Source of the DNA: Porphyra umbilicalis
Lineage: Eukaryota > Rhodophyta > Bangiophyceae > Bangiales > Bangiaceae
Direction of reading: 5' to 3'
DNA length: 64,000 nt
NCBI GenBank assembly: GCA_002049455.2
Contig: KV918907.1
Coordinates: 62,001-126,000, forward strand
Under the pieces are notes generated by a model. That model was given only the letters and a program-made list of their open reading frames with translations, did no database searches and was not told where the DNA came from. Position 1 is the first letter of the stretch, and the number at the start of each line of letters is the position of its first letter. A program made the translations under genes and the position numbers. Shown here in pieces: positions 22,115 to 31,150 of this stretch.

Positions 22115-23856
22115 TTGTACGCGTGCAGGACGTGCGTCAAACCCTACCTACGTGCAAACAAGCACTCGGACATGTGGCTGGCGCGCCTCTCTGCCGGGGA
22201 CTTGGACGGGTCGGCACAAGGCGACTTCCTCAAGGCGACGTCTTCCCGCCGGTGCACCAAGACGAAGGAGCCATATCCCAACGGCGTAGCCAGCGGGTGG
22301 TGCCAGGACTGCTACCTCGTACACTGGCAAGTGGCATCTAAGCCTCGCTTGACCTGTGCATCCCTACTTCACGCATCGGTCTCCATCAGCAAGCCGCCGA
22401 AAATTGCTTTGAGACCAGGGGCATTGCACCATCTGTAGCCTGGCAATAAGGCGGCTGAGCAGGCGAGTCTGCTTGCGCGCTTTCGTGAGACAGTATGCGA
22501 GGCGTGCAAGACGCTTGCACAGCGTCGAAAGTTTGCGTCACCAAAGCCAGCTGACGCTGCGAACGCGGCTTCGCTGACAGTCGAGCCGGCGCCGCAAGCC
22601 CCTGTGCCGGCCGCGCCAGCCACGTTGTCGGCGGATCAAAGCGTCGGGGGACCCGCAGCCGGCGTTGGGGTCCACGCGGTTGGCGATGCGGCCCCTGCAA
22701 AGGGCGTCAAGCGGCTACCTAACCAGCCGCTGTGGTAGCGGATCTGGGCGTCGGGGCCCCTGCGGCGGGTGTCAGGGCCTTCGCGATGGGCGAAGGTGTC
22801 CGCGTGGCGGAGATTGGGTTCCCAGCGCAAGAGCAGGATTGTGGTTCGCCGCTAGCGGCAGGGGGGGTTGAGGACGCTGCTGGACCTCTGGTCGACGACG
22901 TACCCGCTGCACCTACTGATTCGAGTGCCGCCCAGGGAGTCGTGGTCGACCCGCCGGTGGCGGCAACGCCCTCGCCAGATGAGGCCATTGCGGCAAAGGC
23001 GCGGTCTTACGCTTTCTTGGACTCAGCGCAGCGGCTCGCGGTAAGCGGCATCGTGGACTTGCGCCTCCGCACTGAGCGTCCGGATGAGTTGCGCATGCGT
23101 CTGGCCAAGGGACGTGACTTGTCGTACCAGCACACCACCGTGCCGCTCGGGGCCCCCGTCTTCCAGCGCAAGCGGAGGAGGCGCACCAACGAGGCGGAGG
23201 CTTTCATGGAGCGGCTCTACGAGACTGACGGGTCCTCGATGGAGCGTACGCTAATGGACGTAAACAGAATGGCCCGGGAAACTGGTCTCTTCTCGGTGGT
23301 TCCCGCACGCGGTCTTAGTGCCATCCCTGTGCGGCTTCTGTCGCAGTTTAATGTTTCGAACAACATCAGCTATGAGACCTTTCAGCGGTTCCGGCGCCTG
23401 GTGGCCCCTGAGGTCGGGTTGGCCGGTCGTGAGATCATGCGTGCGGATGTCGCGGCTACACGTGCCGAGCTGCGCAACCAGGTGACTGCCACGCCGGTGG
23501 GTGCTACCCTGGTCAGCGTTCGGGCGGCGCTTCAAGCGACGGTGGACGACCTCACCGCCAGGGACGAATTCATCGAATGCCCGGTTGCTGGTCGTCCCGG
23601 CGAGGAGGTTTTGGTCCAGTTCGGGCTTGAAAAGGGCGGAACCCAGAGGACGTGTAAGGCGGTGCTCTCGTGCGCCAACCACGCCCATTCGTGCCGGCGG
23701 GACAGCACCGTACTTTTTGGCGTCTTTCCGTGCCAAAAAGATGACTACCTGACAATGTCTACAATGGCGGAGCTCTTCGCTGAGGACCTGGATGACCTGC
23801 GGACCAACGGTGTATCCGTGCGGGGCACTACAAGATCAGTGCGGCTCATCCTCTAG
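22115..23856 (+). pseudogene. Transposase-like gene of unnamed family, N-terminal and first catalytic part
   Basis: Near the 5' end (22115-22340) a short frame has paired cysteines and histidine (CRTC ... RRC ... WCQDC ... H), suggestive of a zinc-binding N-terminus. 22732-23856 is a 374-codon frame. An Ala/Pro-rich linker is followed by a structured region ending FGLEKGGTQRTCKAVL ... TVLFGVFPCQKDDYLTM. This resembles the xDKGGxxxK ... FxxFExxD block of large uncharacterised transposon proteins scattered through cnidarian, fish and arthropod genomes. The usual Asp of that block appears as Glu. The gene is in pieces: frame changes occur before 22732 and just after 23856. Family recognition is from memory of the motif pattern. 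Confidence 0.45.
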
Positions 23857-23882
23857 GTCGATTTCGCCTTCGAGACAGTCTT

Positions 23883-24935
23883 TTGGGCCACTCGGGTTCT
23901 TCCGGGTCCATGCTCTGTGTGTCATGCTGCGCACTTGCGCGCCCCACAGCAACACACGTGGCACTCATTGACATCTGCGGCACGCTTCAGGGTGGAAGCC
24001 GGGCCGGCAATGTGCCGCAGCCCTCTGAACACGCTGCCGAAATGGCGCTGAAGTACGCGACCGGAAGCAACGCGACGCTTCCAACGCCGCTGAAGCTGAC
24101 GAGCCACCGATCCATCACCAAGCGGCCGCTTATCGTTTGGGACCCGGCAGACATTGCTCCTATGCCCCTCCACATCAACCTAGGGGTCACGGGCTGTTTG
24201 ATCTGCTTGGGCGTGGAAGCGGTTGTGGCTGATCGAGGGCCCACAGAAGCGGCTGCTTACGCGGCGGCTATCGCGGGGACGCTTCGCGACGACGTGAGGG
24301 TGCCACCGGCACCCTTTTGGGGAGCCTCCTTCGCCGGGAAGCAGTGCCACAAGATTGGGGCGCGTCTGTCGGCGTTGTGCGTCCGATTGGACACCTTCCT
24401 CTCTCCTGCAAGGGCCGCTGCCTATCGCCGAGCGTGCCGCCTGTGGGCCGACTTGATGCCCGTTCTCAATCGGGCGTCGCCCATTAATGCCTCCGAGCGG
24501 ACCAACTTTCGTCAGCGGGCAGCAGCGTTTGTTGAAGGACTTCTTTCGGACTTTGAGTGGGTTTCGATCACTCCCAAGCTCCACGCCCTGGCGTGCCATG
24601 CGGCCGACTTCCTGAACGAGTTCGGATCGCTGGGCCTGTTCGCGGAACAAGGCCTGGAAGCGTGGCATGGCTATGTCAACCAAAACGCCGCGGTTTTCGC
24701 AGCACCTACCATTCTGAGCAGCTGTGTGCGGCTCGTGGAGCGGGCGGCGATTGGTCGGGCGTCCGGCTCGGAGGCGTTCCACCGCGGCAAGCGTCGGGCC
24801 ATTGCCAGCTCTGGAGCCCGGAGCGCCAAGCGCCCTTGTGACCTGCGCACCAACAGAGGCCGCGAGACGGCAGGTGCGAGCAGCGAGAAGTCGGCTGCTT
24901 TCGAGGCCCGTTCCGCGGAGGACGGCGATAAGTGA
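23883..24935 (+). pseudogene. Transposase-like gene of unnamed family, C-terminal part
   Basis: A 350-codon frame continuing the preceding one after a frame change at about 23857-23883. It opens with GHSGSSGSMLCVSCC, matching the family's GHxGSS/CxxC block. It continues with a PLHINLGVTG block (in relatives PPLHLKLGVVN), GASFAGKQCHKIGARL, and ITPKLHALACHAADFLNEFG followed by LFAEQGLEAWHGYVNQN (in relatives TPKLHxLxHH ... GxxSEQxxEAxHxxF). The conserved Glu-His near residue 255 could be the last catalytic Glu. It ends in a basic tail. Residues from MALKYATG onward are duplicated in inverted orientation at 25429-26322 with identical translation. Confidence 0.5.
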
Positions 24936-25023
24936 GCTACAAACATGCACGCCGTGGCTGTTCTTAAGATTGCTAAATACAACAAGAAGTCCCCACAGGT
25001 GTTAACTTTTGGACCACCCCCGT
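24039..25023 (+). repeat. Left arm of a 985-bp near-perfect inverted duplication
   Basis: Pairs with 25341-26325 around a 317-bp spacer. Coordinates are symmetrical (each pair sums to 50364). The protein frame crossing the arm translates identically on both sides over 298 codons. The only difference seen is one T/C near 25010 against its partner. The left arm continues upstream into the parental gene, so this is the original and the other arm is the copy. Confidence 0.95.
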
Positions 25024-25340
25024 GCCTGTCTGGCAAGTCAAGTAGTGGCGGCAGAATACGAGTGTCTGATCACAACCCATGCACTCCCCGGTGCCCGTGG
25101 CAATTACCTAACAAGGAGTGGGCGGGCTCACTGGGGCGCACTGTGTACCACAGAGACAGATTTTTCTCCCCCTGAAAGTCCCTCGCCCTGTCAGAAAGAA
25201 AGCAAAACTTCTATCTGCCTACATCACGCCGTACCCCACCACAACGTAGAAAACGATACATCAATGCCCGTTGTCGAACAAAGCTGCACCGCACATGGCT
25301 TGGGCCTCGGCCAGGAGGGCGTCGTTCTCAGAGTCCTCCG
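25024..25340. other. 317-bp spacer of the inverted duplication
   Basis: Unique sequence between the arms. It contains no gene and no internal symmetry that was noticed. It may be the original downstream flank of the parental gene, or filler DNA gained when the palindrome formed. Confidence 0.6.
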
Positions 25341-26325
25341 ACGGGGGTGGTCCAGAAGTTAACACCTGTGGGGACTTCTTGTTGTATTTAGCAATCTTAA
25401 GAACAGCCACGGCGTGCATGTTTGTAGCTCACTTATCGCCGTCCTCCGCGGAACGGGCCTCGAAAGCAGCCGACTTCTCGCTGCTCGCACCTGCCGTCTC
25501 GCGGCCTCTGTTGGTGCGCAGGTCACAAGGGCGCTTGGCGCTCCGGGCTCCAGAGCTGGCAATGGCCCGACGCTTGCCGCGGTGGAACGCCTCCGAGCCG
25601 GACGCCCGACCAATCGCCGCCCGCTCCACGAGCCGCACACAGCTGCTCAGAATGGTAGGTGCTGCGAAAACCGCGGCGTTTTGGTTGACATAGCCATGCC
25701 ACGCTTCCAGGCCTTGTTCCGCGAACAGGCCCAGCGATCCGAACTCGTTCAGGAAGTCGGCCGCATGGCACGCCAGGGCGTGGAGCTTGGGAGTGATCGA
25801 AACCCACTCAAAGTCCGAAAGAAGTCCTTCAACAAACGCTGCTGCCCGCTGACGAAAGTTGGTCCGCTCGGAGGCATTAATGGGCGACGCCCGATTGAGA
25901 ACGGGCATCAAGTCGGCCCACAGGCGGCACGCTCGGCGATAGGCAGCGGCCCTTGCAGGAGAGAGGAAGGTGTCCAATCGGACGCACAACGCCGACAGAC
26001 GCGCCCCAATCTTGTGGCACTGCTTCCCGGCGAAGGAGGCTCCCCAAAAGGGTGCCGGTGGCACCCTCACGTCGTCGCGAAGCGTCCCCGCGATAGCCGC
26101 CGCGTAAGCAGCCGCTTCTGTGGGCCCTCGATCAGCCACAACCGCTTCCACGCCCAAGCAGATCAAACAGCCCGTGACCCCTAGGTTGATGTGGAGGGGC
26201 ATAGGAGCAATGTCTGCCGGGTCCCAAACGATAAGCGGCCGCTTGGTGATGGATCGGTGGCTCGTCAGCTTCAGCGGCGTTGGAAGCGTCGCGTTGCTTC
26301 CGGTCGCGTACTTCAGCGCCATTTC
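25341..26325 (-). repeat. Right arm of the 985-bp inverted duplication
   Basis: Reverse-complement copy of 24039-25023. On the minus strand the frame from 26322 down to 25429 encodes the same 298 residues as the left arm. Upstream of 26322 the frame runs on into unrelated sequence (26323-26508), marking the breakpoint of the copied segment. It encodes only the C-terminal part of the transposase-like protein. Confidence 0.95.
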
Positions 26326-27234
26326 TATGCCCCTGGCCGACTTTTTCCCGGACAAGAACATGTTGTGATGCGGTGATTCAGCGCAATCGTACTCACTGGA
26401 CCGCCAGCGCGAAGTTGTCTCGGGCATGTGATTGGCTGCATCTGCCGACTTTCTTTGTCTGAATGAGGCGGACGGTGCAAGAAACCGGGAACATTGAGGC
26501 TCCCACAAGATGCGATATGGTCAACTCAGGTGGGACGCTGAGACACGAGAGCTAAATGTTAGACCCGACGAACAATACGCATGACACGTACTCCAAACCA
26601 GTTCAACACGATAGAAACTGCTTACATTAGTCTATGTAGCCAATAGATGAGCCGGAATCCTGATGTCCGCATCTGACCCGTCTTAACTGTGCGTGCGGCG
26701 TTGTGCTTATCGTGCGAAAATCGCTTGCGATACCCGCAAATCGAGCACGTCTGACCCGAACGGGCCTTCCCCTCCTTCCCACTCGATCCATCGTCAGCCG
26801 GAGCACCTCCGACAAGCTGCGGAGCCCCCTCAGACCCAATTGAGGACAGCAATGTGGAGCACCCAGAAGCCGCCGCATCGGTTTTCTTGACGGGGCTTGC
26901 GCGAGCCGGTGTCACGGCATCGTCAGTCGCCATCGGGCACGTTGGTACGGACCATTTTTGGGTGTGGAACCACGAAGCTGGTGCGAATCCGCTGGGAGCG
27001 GCAGGGAAAGAGGACGTCGCGACGACGTCGGTGCCTACCGGACGGAACTCGGACGTCACTGAAGCACATATTTTGAACTTCGACCGTCAGGGACACCTAT
27101 CGCAGCTGGATCGTACTGCTTTCGGGTCATTGCCCGCACAATGCGCCACGAGAGGCGGCACGGCGCAAATTTCAGTTTGAGCAGGCCGTTCACGTGAAGA
27201 TATGCATCGCGCGTCGAGCACACGCCTCTGTTCA
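26326..27234. other. Unassigned stretch
   Basis: About 900 bp past the right arm. A plus frame at 26854-27180 (108 codons) contains HVGTDHFWVWNHEAGANPLG and has unremarkable composition, but no family is recognised and it has no repeat partner in the window. Confidence 0.35.
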
Positions 27235-27506
27235 GAACGCCACTGAGGCGGAAGGGGCGAAGGTATGCAGTCCCGAACCTCCTGGATGCCGTTTCAGCCG
27301 GCACGGTGGCCAAATTGCGCTTGGAACGCGCGGGGGGGGGGCGGAGACGTGTAGATGCCCTGATAGCAGCCATTGAGCCAGGCGCGCACCTCCGAGAGGC
27401 TGCGCTTCGCCAAATGATCTCCCAAAAGGCCGCAACAAACGTCCAACACCACACAACCTGTCACATTTTGGCGACAGCGCGGTGGCGACAGCCGCGGCCA
27501 CTGCAC
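27235..27506 (-). repeat. Dispersed repeat, right copy, inner block
   Basis: Reverse-complement match of 8193-8480, ending exactly where the left copy passes from one block to the other. The preserved minus frame includes CVVLDVCCGLLGDHLAKRS and LNG, as in the left copy. Sequence between 27507 and 30186 has no counterpart on the left and so looks inserted. Confidence 0.6.
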
Positions 27507-29546
27507 AGCGTTTTTTCCCGATTCCTTTAAACTGAGAACTGCCAGACTCGATCACGCCCACCGACGGTTCGCAGAACTGTCGCACTTTGATCATGCGATC
27601 AAATTATGCCCACTTTTTGTTGATCTTGGAGACCGAGCCGGCAGTGGAGTTCAGAAGTGCTCGAAGACCATCAGCACCGATATTCAGTGGGAATCATCCT
27701 CACACCAGCACCTTCAGATTCGGCAATTGTCCGGCAAAGTTGGTGCCACATGCTCATGAAGGATCATTCCGATTCGCTGGTTCTGATCGTTCTGCGTATC
27801 GTGCTGAAAACTGTCCTGAAGTGATAGTAAGATCATTCTGGAGATCGTGCTCACGACTGTCCTGGCGTCGGCGTACAATCATTTTGGGGATCGTCGTCAT
27901 AGATTTATTGAACGTGTGCGCCTGATGGATCTGGATTCGTGCCTCAAGGACTCGACCGTAGATGATAGCCTGGACTGCTTTGAGTGATGTCGTGAGGAAG
28001 GTCTGCCGAAGCCGATCAGAGAGCAATACCTGCCCATGGAGCGTCGTTCCTGGGCCACTAAGCGTGTGCAGAGGGACACTCAATGTGACTTGGTAGTCGT
28101 GCGACCGACACGCTGTTTCCCGGCGCAGAGGGGATGGGAACTTGGTAAACATGCGTCTGCTTTCACATCGAGAGTACCGTAAAGTCCCGGACGCACCCGG
28201 TCCCGATTTATTAATGATTTTGGTCTGCTTCATGCGCAGTAAATTGGTTTTCAGCTCAGTGGCAATCTTGTCCTCTATCGTCCTAACACAGCACGTCCCG
28301 AACTTGCAATGCCCCGGTTCATTACATGTCAGGAGCACCCACACCAGAATACACAAGCTCATGAGTGATATGTCAAATTCCACGATGGGCATTGGTCTGA
28401 ACGGATGGAGTGTCACAGGGTTTTTGTTCACGCTGTTGACGGAATAGGCAGACAATTTGTTTGGGGAGGAGGCAGTCAGACTATCAGTTGAACAAGTCCT
28501 CAAATTCTTTTCCCTGGCCTTTAGGACAGGGTGCTCTCAAAGTGTAGTGATGCACACATATACTTAGAGAAGGAGACTTGATCTCCGTTCCAGAGGTGGC
28601 AGTCTGCATTCGCCTCCTCAGGGATCTGAGGGCGTGTCAGCGTTGGAAGGGTCGCGATGACGCTAAAAAGCGAATAGAGTTTCGTGGCTGAGAAGGACTC
28701 TCCTGCCACAAGGGTCACAGGGCCTGGACGGCGTCTGCCCTTCTTTCCCCCCCTACCGCCCTGAGTTGCGCGCGGCGACCGCGCGCAACGCCTTCCGGGG
28801 TTCGACGCGCCCACGATGACCCGCGGGTGATCGTGCCTGCGCGCCGTTTTCTGCTGCGGCAGCGCGTCGGCGGTTGCTGACGCCACCTAGCGGTGCGGTT
28901 GGAGGCGCCCCATCGCACGGCGATCAGTCCCACCCGCCCGCCCGTGCGCCATGTCGGCCGCCCTGCCCGCCGTGCGCAAGTGCGCTGCGCGGCGGAGTGA
29001 CGGCCCCTCCTGTGGGCGTCACGCGACGCCGGCGGGCCGCCGCCGCTGCGGTGGCGGCGGCGGCACACCTTTCTCCGCCATACATTCGCCCCACCACGGC
29101 AGCGTGGCTGTACGTGCCCTCGTTCGCGCTCGCGGCTATGGAGCCGGCCGGCGTGCCCGGTGTCGATGCGTCGCCGAGCGCGCCACTGCCCTAAAGGCCG
29201 GGGTATTGCATATACGTGCCTGGAATTGCAGTAACAGTCCCCGAGATGATCTGAGGGTCAGGATGACACTGCTTCTGGAACGATCCCAGAATCAGTTCCG
29301 AAGATGATCCGTTGAACGAGTCCAGAAACTGTAGTGATGATCTGCCGAATCACAGAGGTCACTCGAGAATCAGGCAATCTGAAATGTAGGACTTTCGCTT
29401 ATCCACGGAATTGTTGTGCACATGATCCTGCGGATCATGCTGAGGCCATCTCAGGCCTTGTCCAGACAGCGCGTGCATGGAGTGCACAGACGAGTGGTTG
29501 CCAATCGGAACGCACAGCTGCAATCACGCGCGAATCACGTGGACCA
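27507..29546. other. Unassigned; part of a 2.7-kb insertion into the dispersed repeat
   Basis: Separates the two blocks of the right copy of the dispersed repeat. 27650-27910 holds loosely repeated GATCATTC/GATCGTGCT phrases. 28507-28612 is an inverted copy of the gypsy B tail segment (see 36822-36925). 28740-29200 is GC-rich and low in complexity. No gene recognised. Confidence 0.4.
28507..28612 (-). repeat. Copy of the gypsy B tail segment
   Basis: Reverse complement of a segment also found at 36822-36925 and 37850-38287: a block with CTCTGRAACGGAG, then CTAAGTATATGTGTGCATCA, then CCTAAAGGCCAGGGAAAAGA. All three copies stop at the same purine-rich end, so that point is a real element boundary. 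Fossil fragment. Confidence 0.75.
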
Positions 29547-29682
29547 TACAGCCGTTCTCTCAAAAACCTCGCACGCCAACTGTTGCACCACTCTGACAAA
29601 TCGGCCTTCACGGGGTCGCAGAGGCAGATTTGTCAGAGTGGTGCAACAGTTGGCGGGCGAGGTTTTTGAGAGATCGGCTGTA
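29547..29682. mobile_element. Palindromic MITE, 136 bp (copy 1)
   Basis: The left half starts TACAGCCGTTCTCTCAAAAA and the right half ends with its near-perfect complement (TTTTTGAGAGATCGGCTGTA). Almost the whole 136 bp folds on itself, with a small loop around TTCACGGGGTCG. It is bounded by TA. Same length and design as 39418-39553. The ends match the TACAGTCGTTCC ends of the 23.8-kb insertion, placing it with Tc1/mariner-like elements. No coding capacity. Confidence 0.9.
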
Positions 29683-29762
29683 TTCGTCGTTCACAGACCG
29701 ATCGGATGCTATGGCACACGAAGGAGTTACGAGCAAAATGTGCCATTTCGTCCCTGTTCGGC

Positions 29763-29820
29763 CGAACACGTTCACGTGTGCGAGATTTTTTTTTATATCC
29801 CGCGCACGTGAACGTGTTCG
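29763..29820. repeat. Hairpin with 20-bp arms
   Basis: CGAACACGTTCACGTGTGCG (29763-29782) pairs with CGCGCACGTGAACGTGTTCG (29801-29820), with one mismatch around an 18-base T-rich loop. The arms contain TTCACGTG. It may be a tiny foldback element or a remnant of one; no target duplication was noticed. Confidence 0.75.
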
Positions 29821-30186
29821 AAAGTCAACTTGAGCCTCTAGTTGCGATCGTTTCCGCACTTCTGATTGGTCGAAGTGCTGCCTTCCCAATTGTGAGTTTC
29901 TGCCTATGCGAGCGTGATCTGATCTACTCGTTTTGGCAGCCGATTTTTCAGCACATCGCGTTCACGCATGCCGTGTTGCCGTGAAGACAGCAGTGCTCGT
30001 TTCACGCCTCTTTCACGAAATTGTGTTGCAGTTCATGCCCAATCACGTGCATGACGGCCCGCCGTATGGACAAGGCCTCACAGGCGCGTTACATGGCCAT
30101 CTTAAAACATTCTTTCGCGTGTACTCGTTATAGATTTACTAGCCGGCAAACTTAGATCCATCTCGGCGATGAAATACCGACCCGCA
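29821..30186. other. No recognisable gene
   Basis: Short stretch with no domain or repeat partner, lying just outside the outer block of the right dispersed-repeat copy. Confidence 0.4.
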
Positions 30187-30372
30187 GTGTGCCGGCGTGT
30201 CCAGCCGGAACGCAGATGACGACGATCGGAGTCATCCGTGGATCTGGGCTGCCAGTCCCTTCGAGAACCTCGTCGATAATCGATTCACAAATTCATTCGC
30301 AATCGACCCTGAACGCGACCGCGGAACACGCTCATCAAACTGAGGGCAATCATCCTGTGGTATTGCTGATCC
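30187..30372 (-). repeat. Dispersed repeat, right copy, outer block
   Basis: Reverse-complement match of 7995-8192, sharing the ACCTCGTCGA, GACCCTGAACGCGAC and CCAGCCGGAACGC stretches. It lies about 640 bp from the right end of the 23.8-kb insertion, as its partner lies about 740 bp from the left end. Confidence 0.6.
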
Positions 30373-30961
30373 CCGAACTTTGTCCAGGGGGACAGAGACA
30401 GAGACTAGCTCTGAATAAGAGCACTCGATGGGTTTAAAACGACAGTAAGAAGGCATCGAAGCCAACACAAAGCCTGCATTCGGTACCAGGACCTTGCATC
30501 TAGTAGAACGCACTGTTTGTTGCCGCTTGCAGAGAGAAGGAAGCCAGAGCCGACGACACAGCATAGAATTGAAGTCGAATTGGCTGTTCGAAAGGCCACG
30601 ATCGTACTATTGGTTGAGAGTTGCCGCCAGTAATCTTGCAAGCCAATCAACGTGTCTTGCAGGAGTTACGCAGAGCAATTGCGACCAACAATGAGATAAC
30701 ATGAGATTTCTGGGCCGCTTGCTTGGGCCTGAAGACGGCATAGAGAGGGTTCTGGGCCAGACCTGTGATTTCTCATGAGATCAACAAATTTCTGCAGATT
30801 TCTTGAGAACCTGATGTGCGTTTCCAGTGCGCAGAGCTGCATGAGGACTATGTGTAAGGAACTCACACGATTCCTAGCCTTTCCATTGGCCCACGTACGC
30901 TGTTGAATGATGGAAACCACTCTGCAACAGCCTTTTTTTGGAGGTCAGCAATAACATGTCG

Positions 30962-31013
30962 GTGTCACTGTTGGTTTCGGCCGACTGACGGATTTTTTGT
31001 GGAACGACTGTAT
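30962..31013 (-). repeat. Right terminal inverted repeat of the 23.8-kb insertion
   Basis: Read outward it ends GGAACGACTGTA, the complement of the left-end TACAGTTGTTCC. The ACTGTTGGT block at its inner edge also pairs with the left end. Followed directly by eight bases of gypsy B flank, then by a small MITE at 31022. Confidence 0.65.
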
Positions 31014-31021
31014 GTGTAGTA

Positions 31022-31150
31022 TCGTGCTTTTCACAAAAACTGGATCCGCAACACCCGCTTCAGCATCATGAACCGCCCCCTGAGCCAATGAAACGGTGAT
31101 TTTGCAACGAAAGCTGATGCACCGAGGTCCAGCTTTTGTGAAAAGCACAA
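31022..31150. mobile_element. MITE, 129 bp, in gypsy B flank
   Basis: Terminal inverted repeats of about 23 bp (TCGTGCTTTTCACAAAAAC and its near-perfect complement ending GTGAAAAGCACAA), bounded by TA on each side (31020-31021 and 31151-31152). It lies between the right end of the 23.8-kb insertion and the continuing gypsy B sequence, so two TA-targeting elements entered the same region within about 10 bp. Non-coding. Confidence 0.8.

Larger units (their letters stand above)
7252..31013. mobile_element. 23.8-kb TIR-bounded insertion within gypsy B
   Basis: The left end at 7252 reads TACAGTTGTTCCTCAAAAA. The reverse complement of the right end at 31013 reads TACAGTCGTTCCACAAAAA. Similarity continues for about 52 bp, through ACCAACAGTGAC on both sides, at roughly 80% identity. 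Both ends are bounded by TA, as for Tc1/mariner/IS630 elements. The flanks on both sides are consecutive parts of one gypsy reverse-transcriptase region. The interval contains one IS630-type transposase (19870-20877), but also many unrelated nested elements. It is therefore either one very large Tc1-like element or a small one swollen by later insertions. Confidence 0.6.

Noticed and set aside
23883-24935. KDZ or hAT transposase assignment for this gene
   Set aside because: The CxxC block and TPKLH...EQ...H order do not match the hAT dimerisation domain or remembered KDZ motifs; left as an unnamed family.
7252-31013. Polinton/Maverick or giant-virus insertion
   Set aside because: Size fits, but no capsid-, polymerase-B-, packaging-ATPase- or retroviral-type-integrase-like gene is visible and the target is TA instead of a 6-bp duplication.
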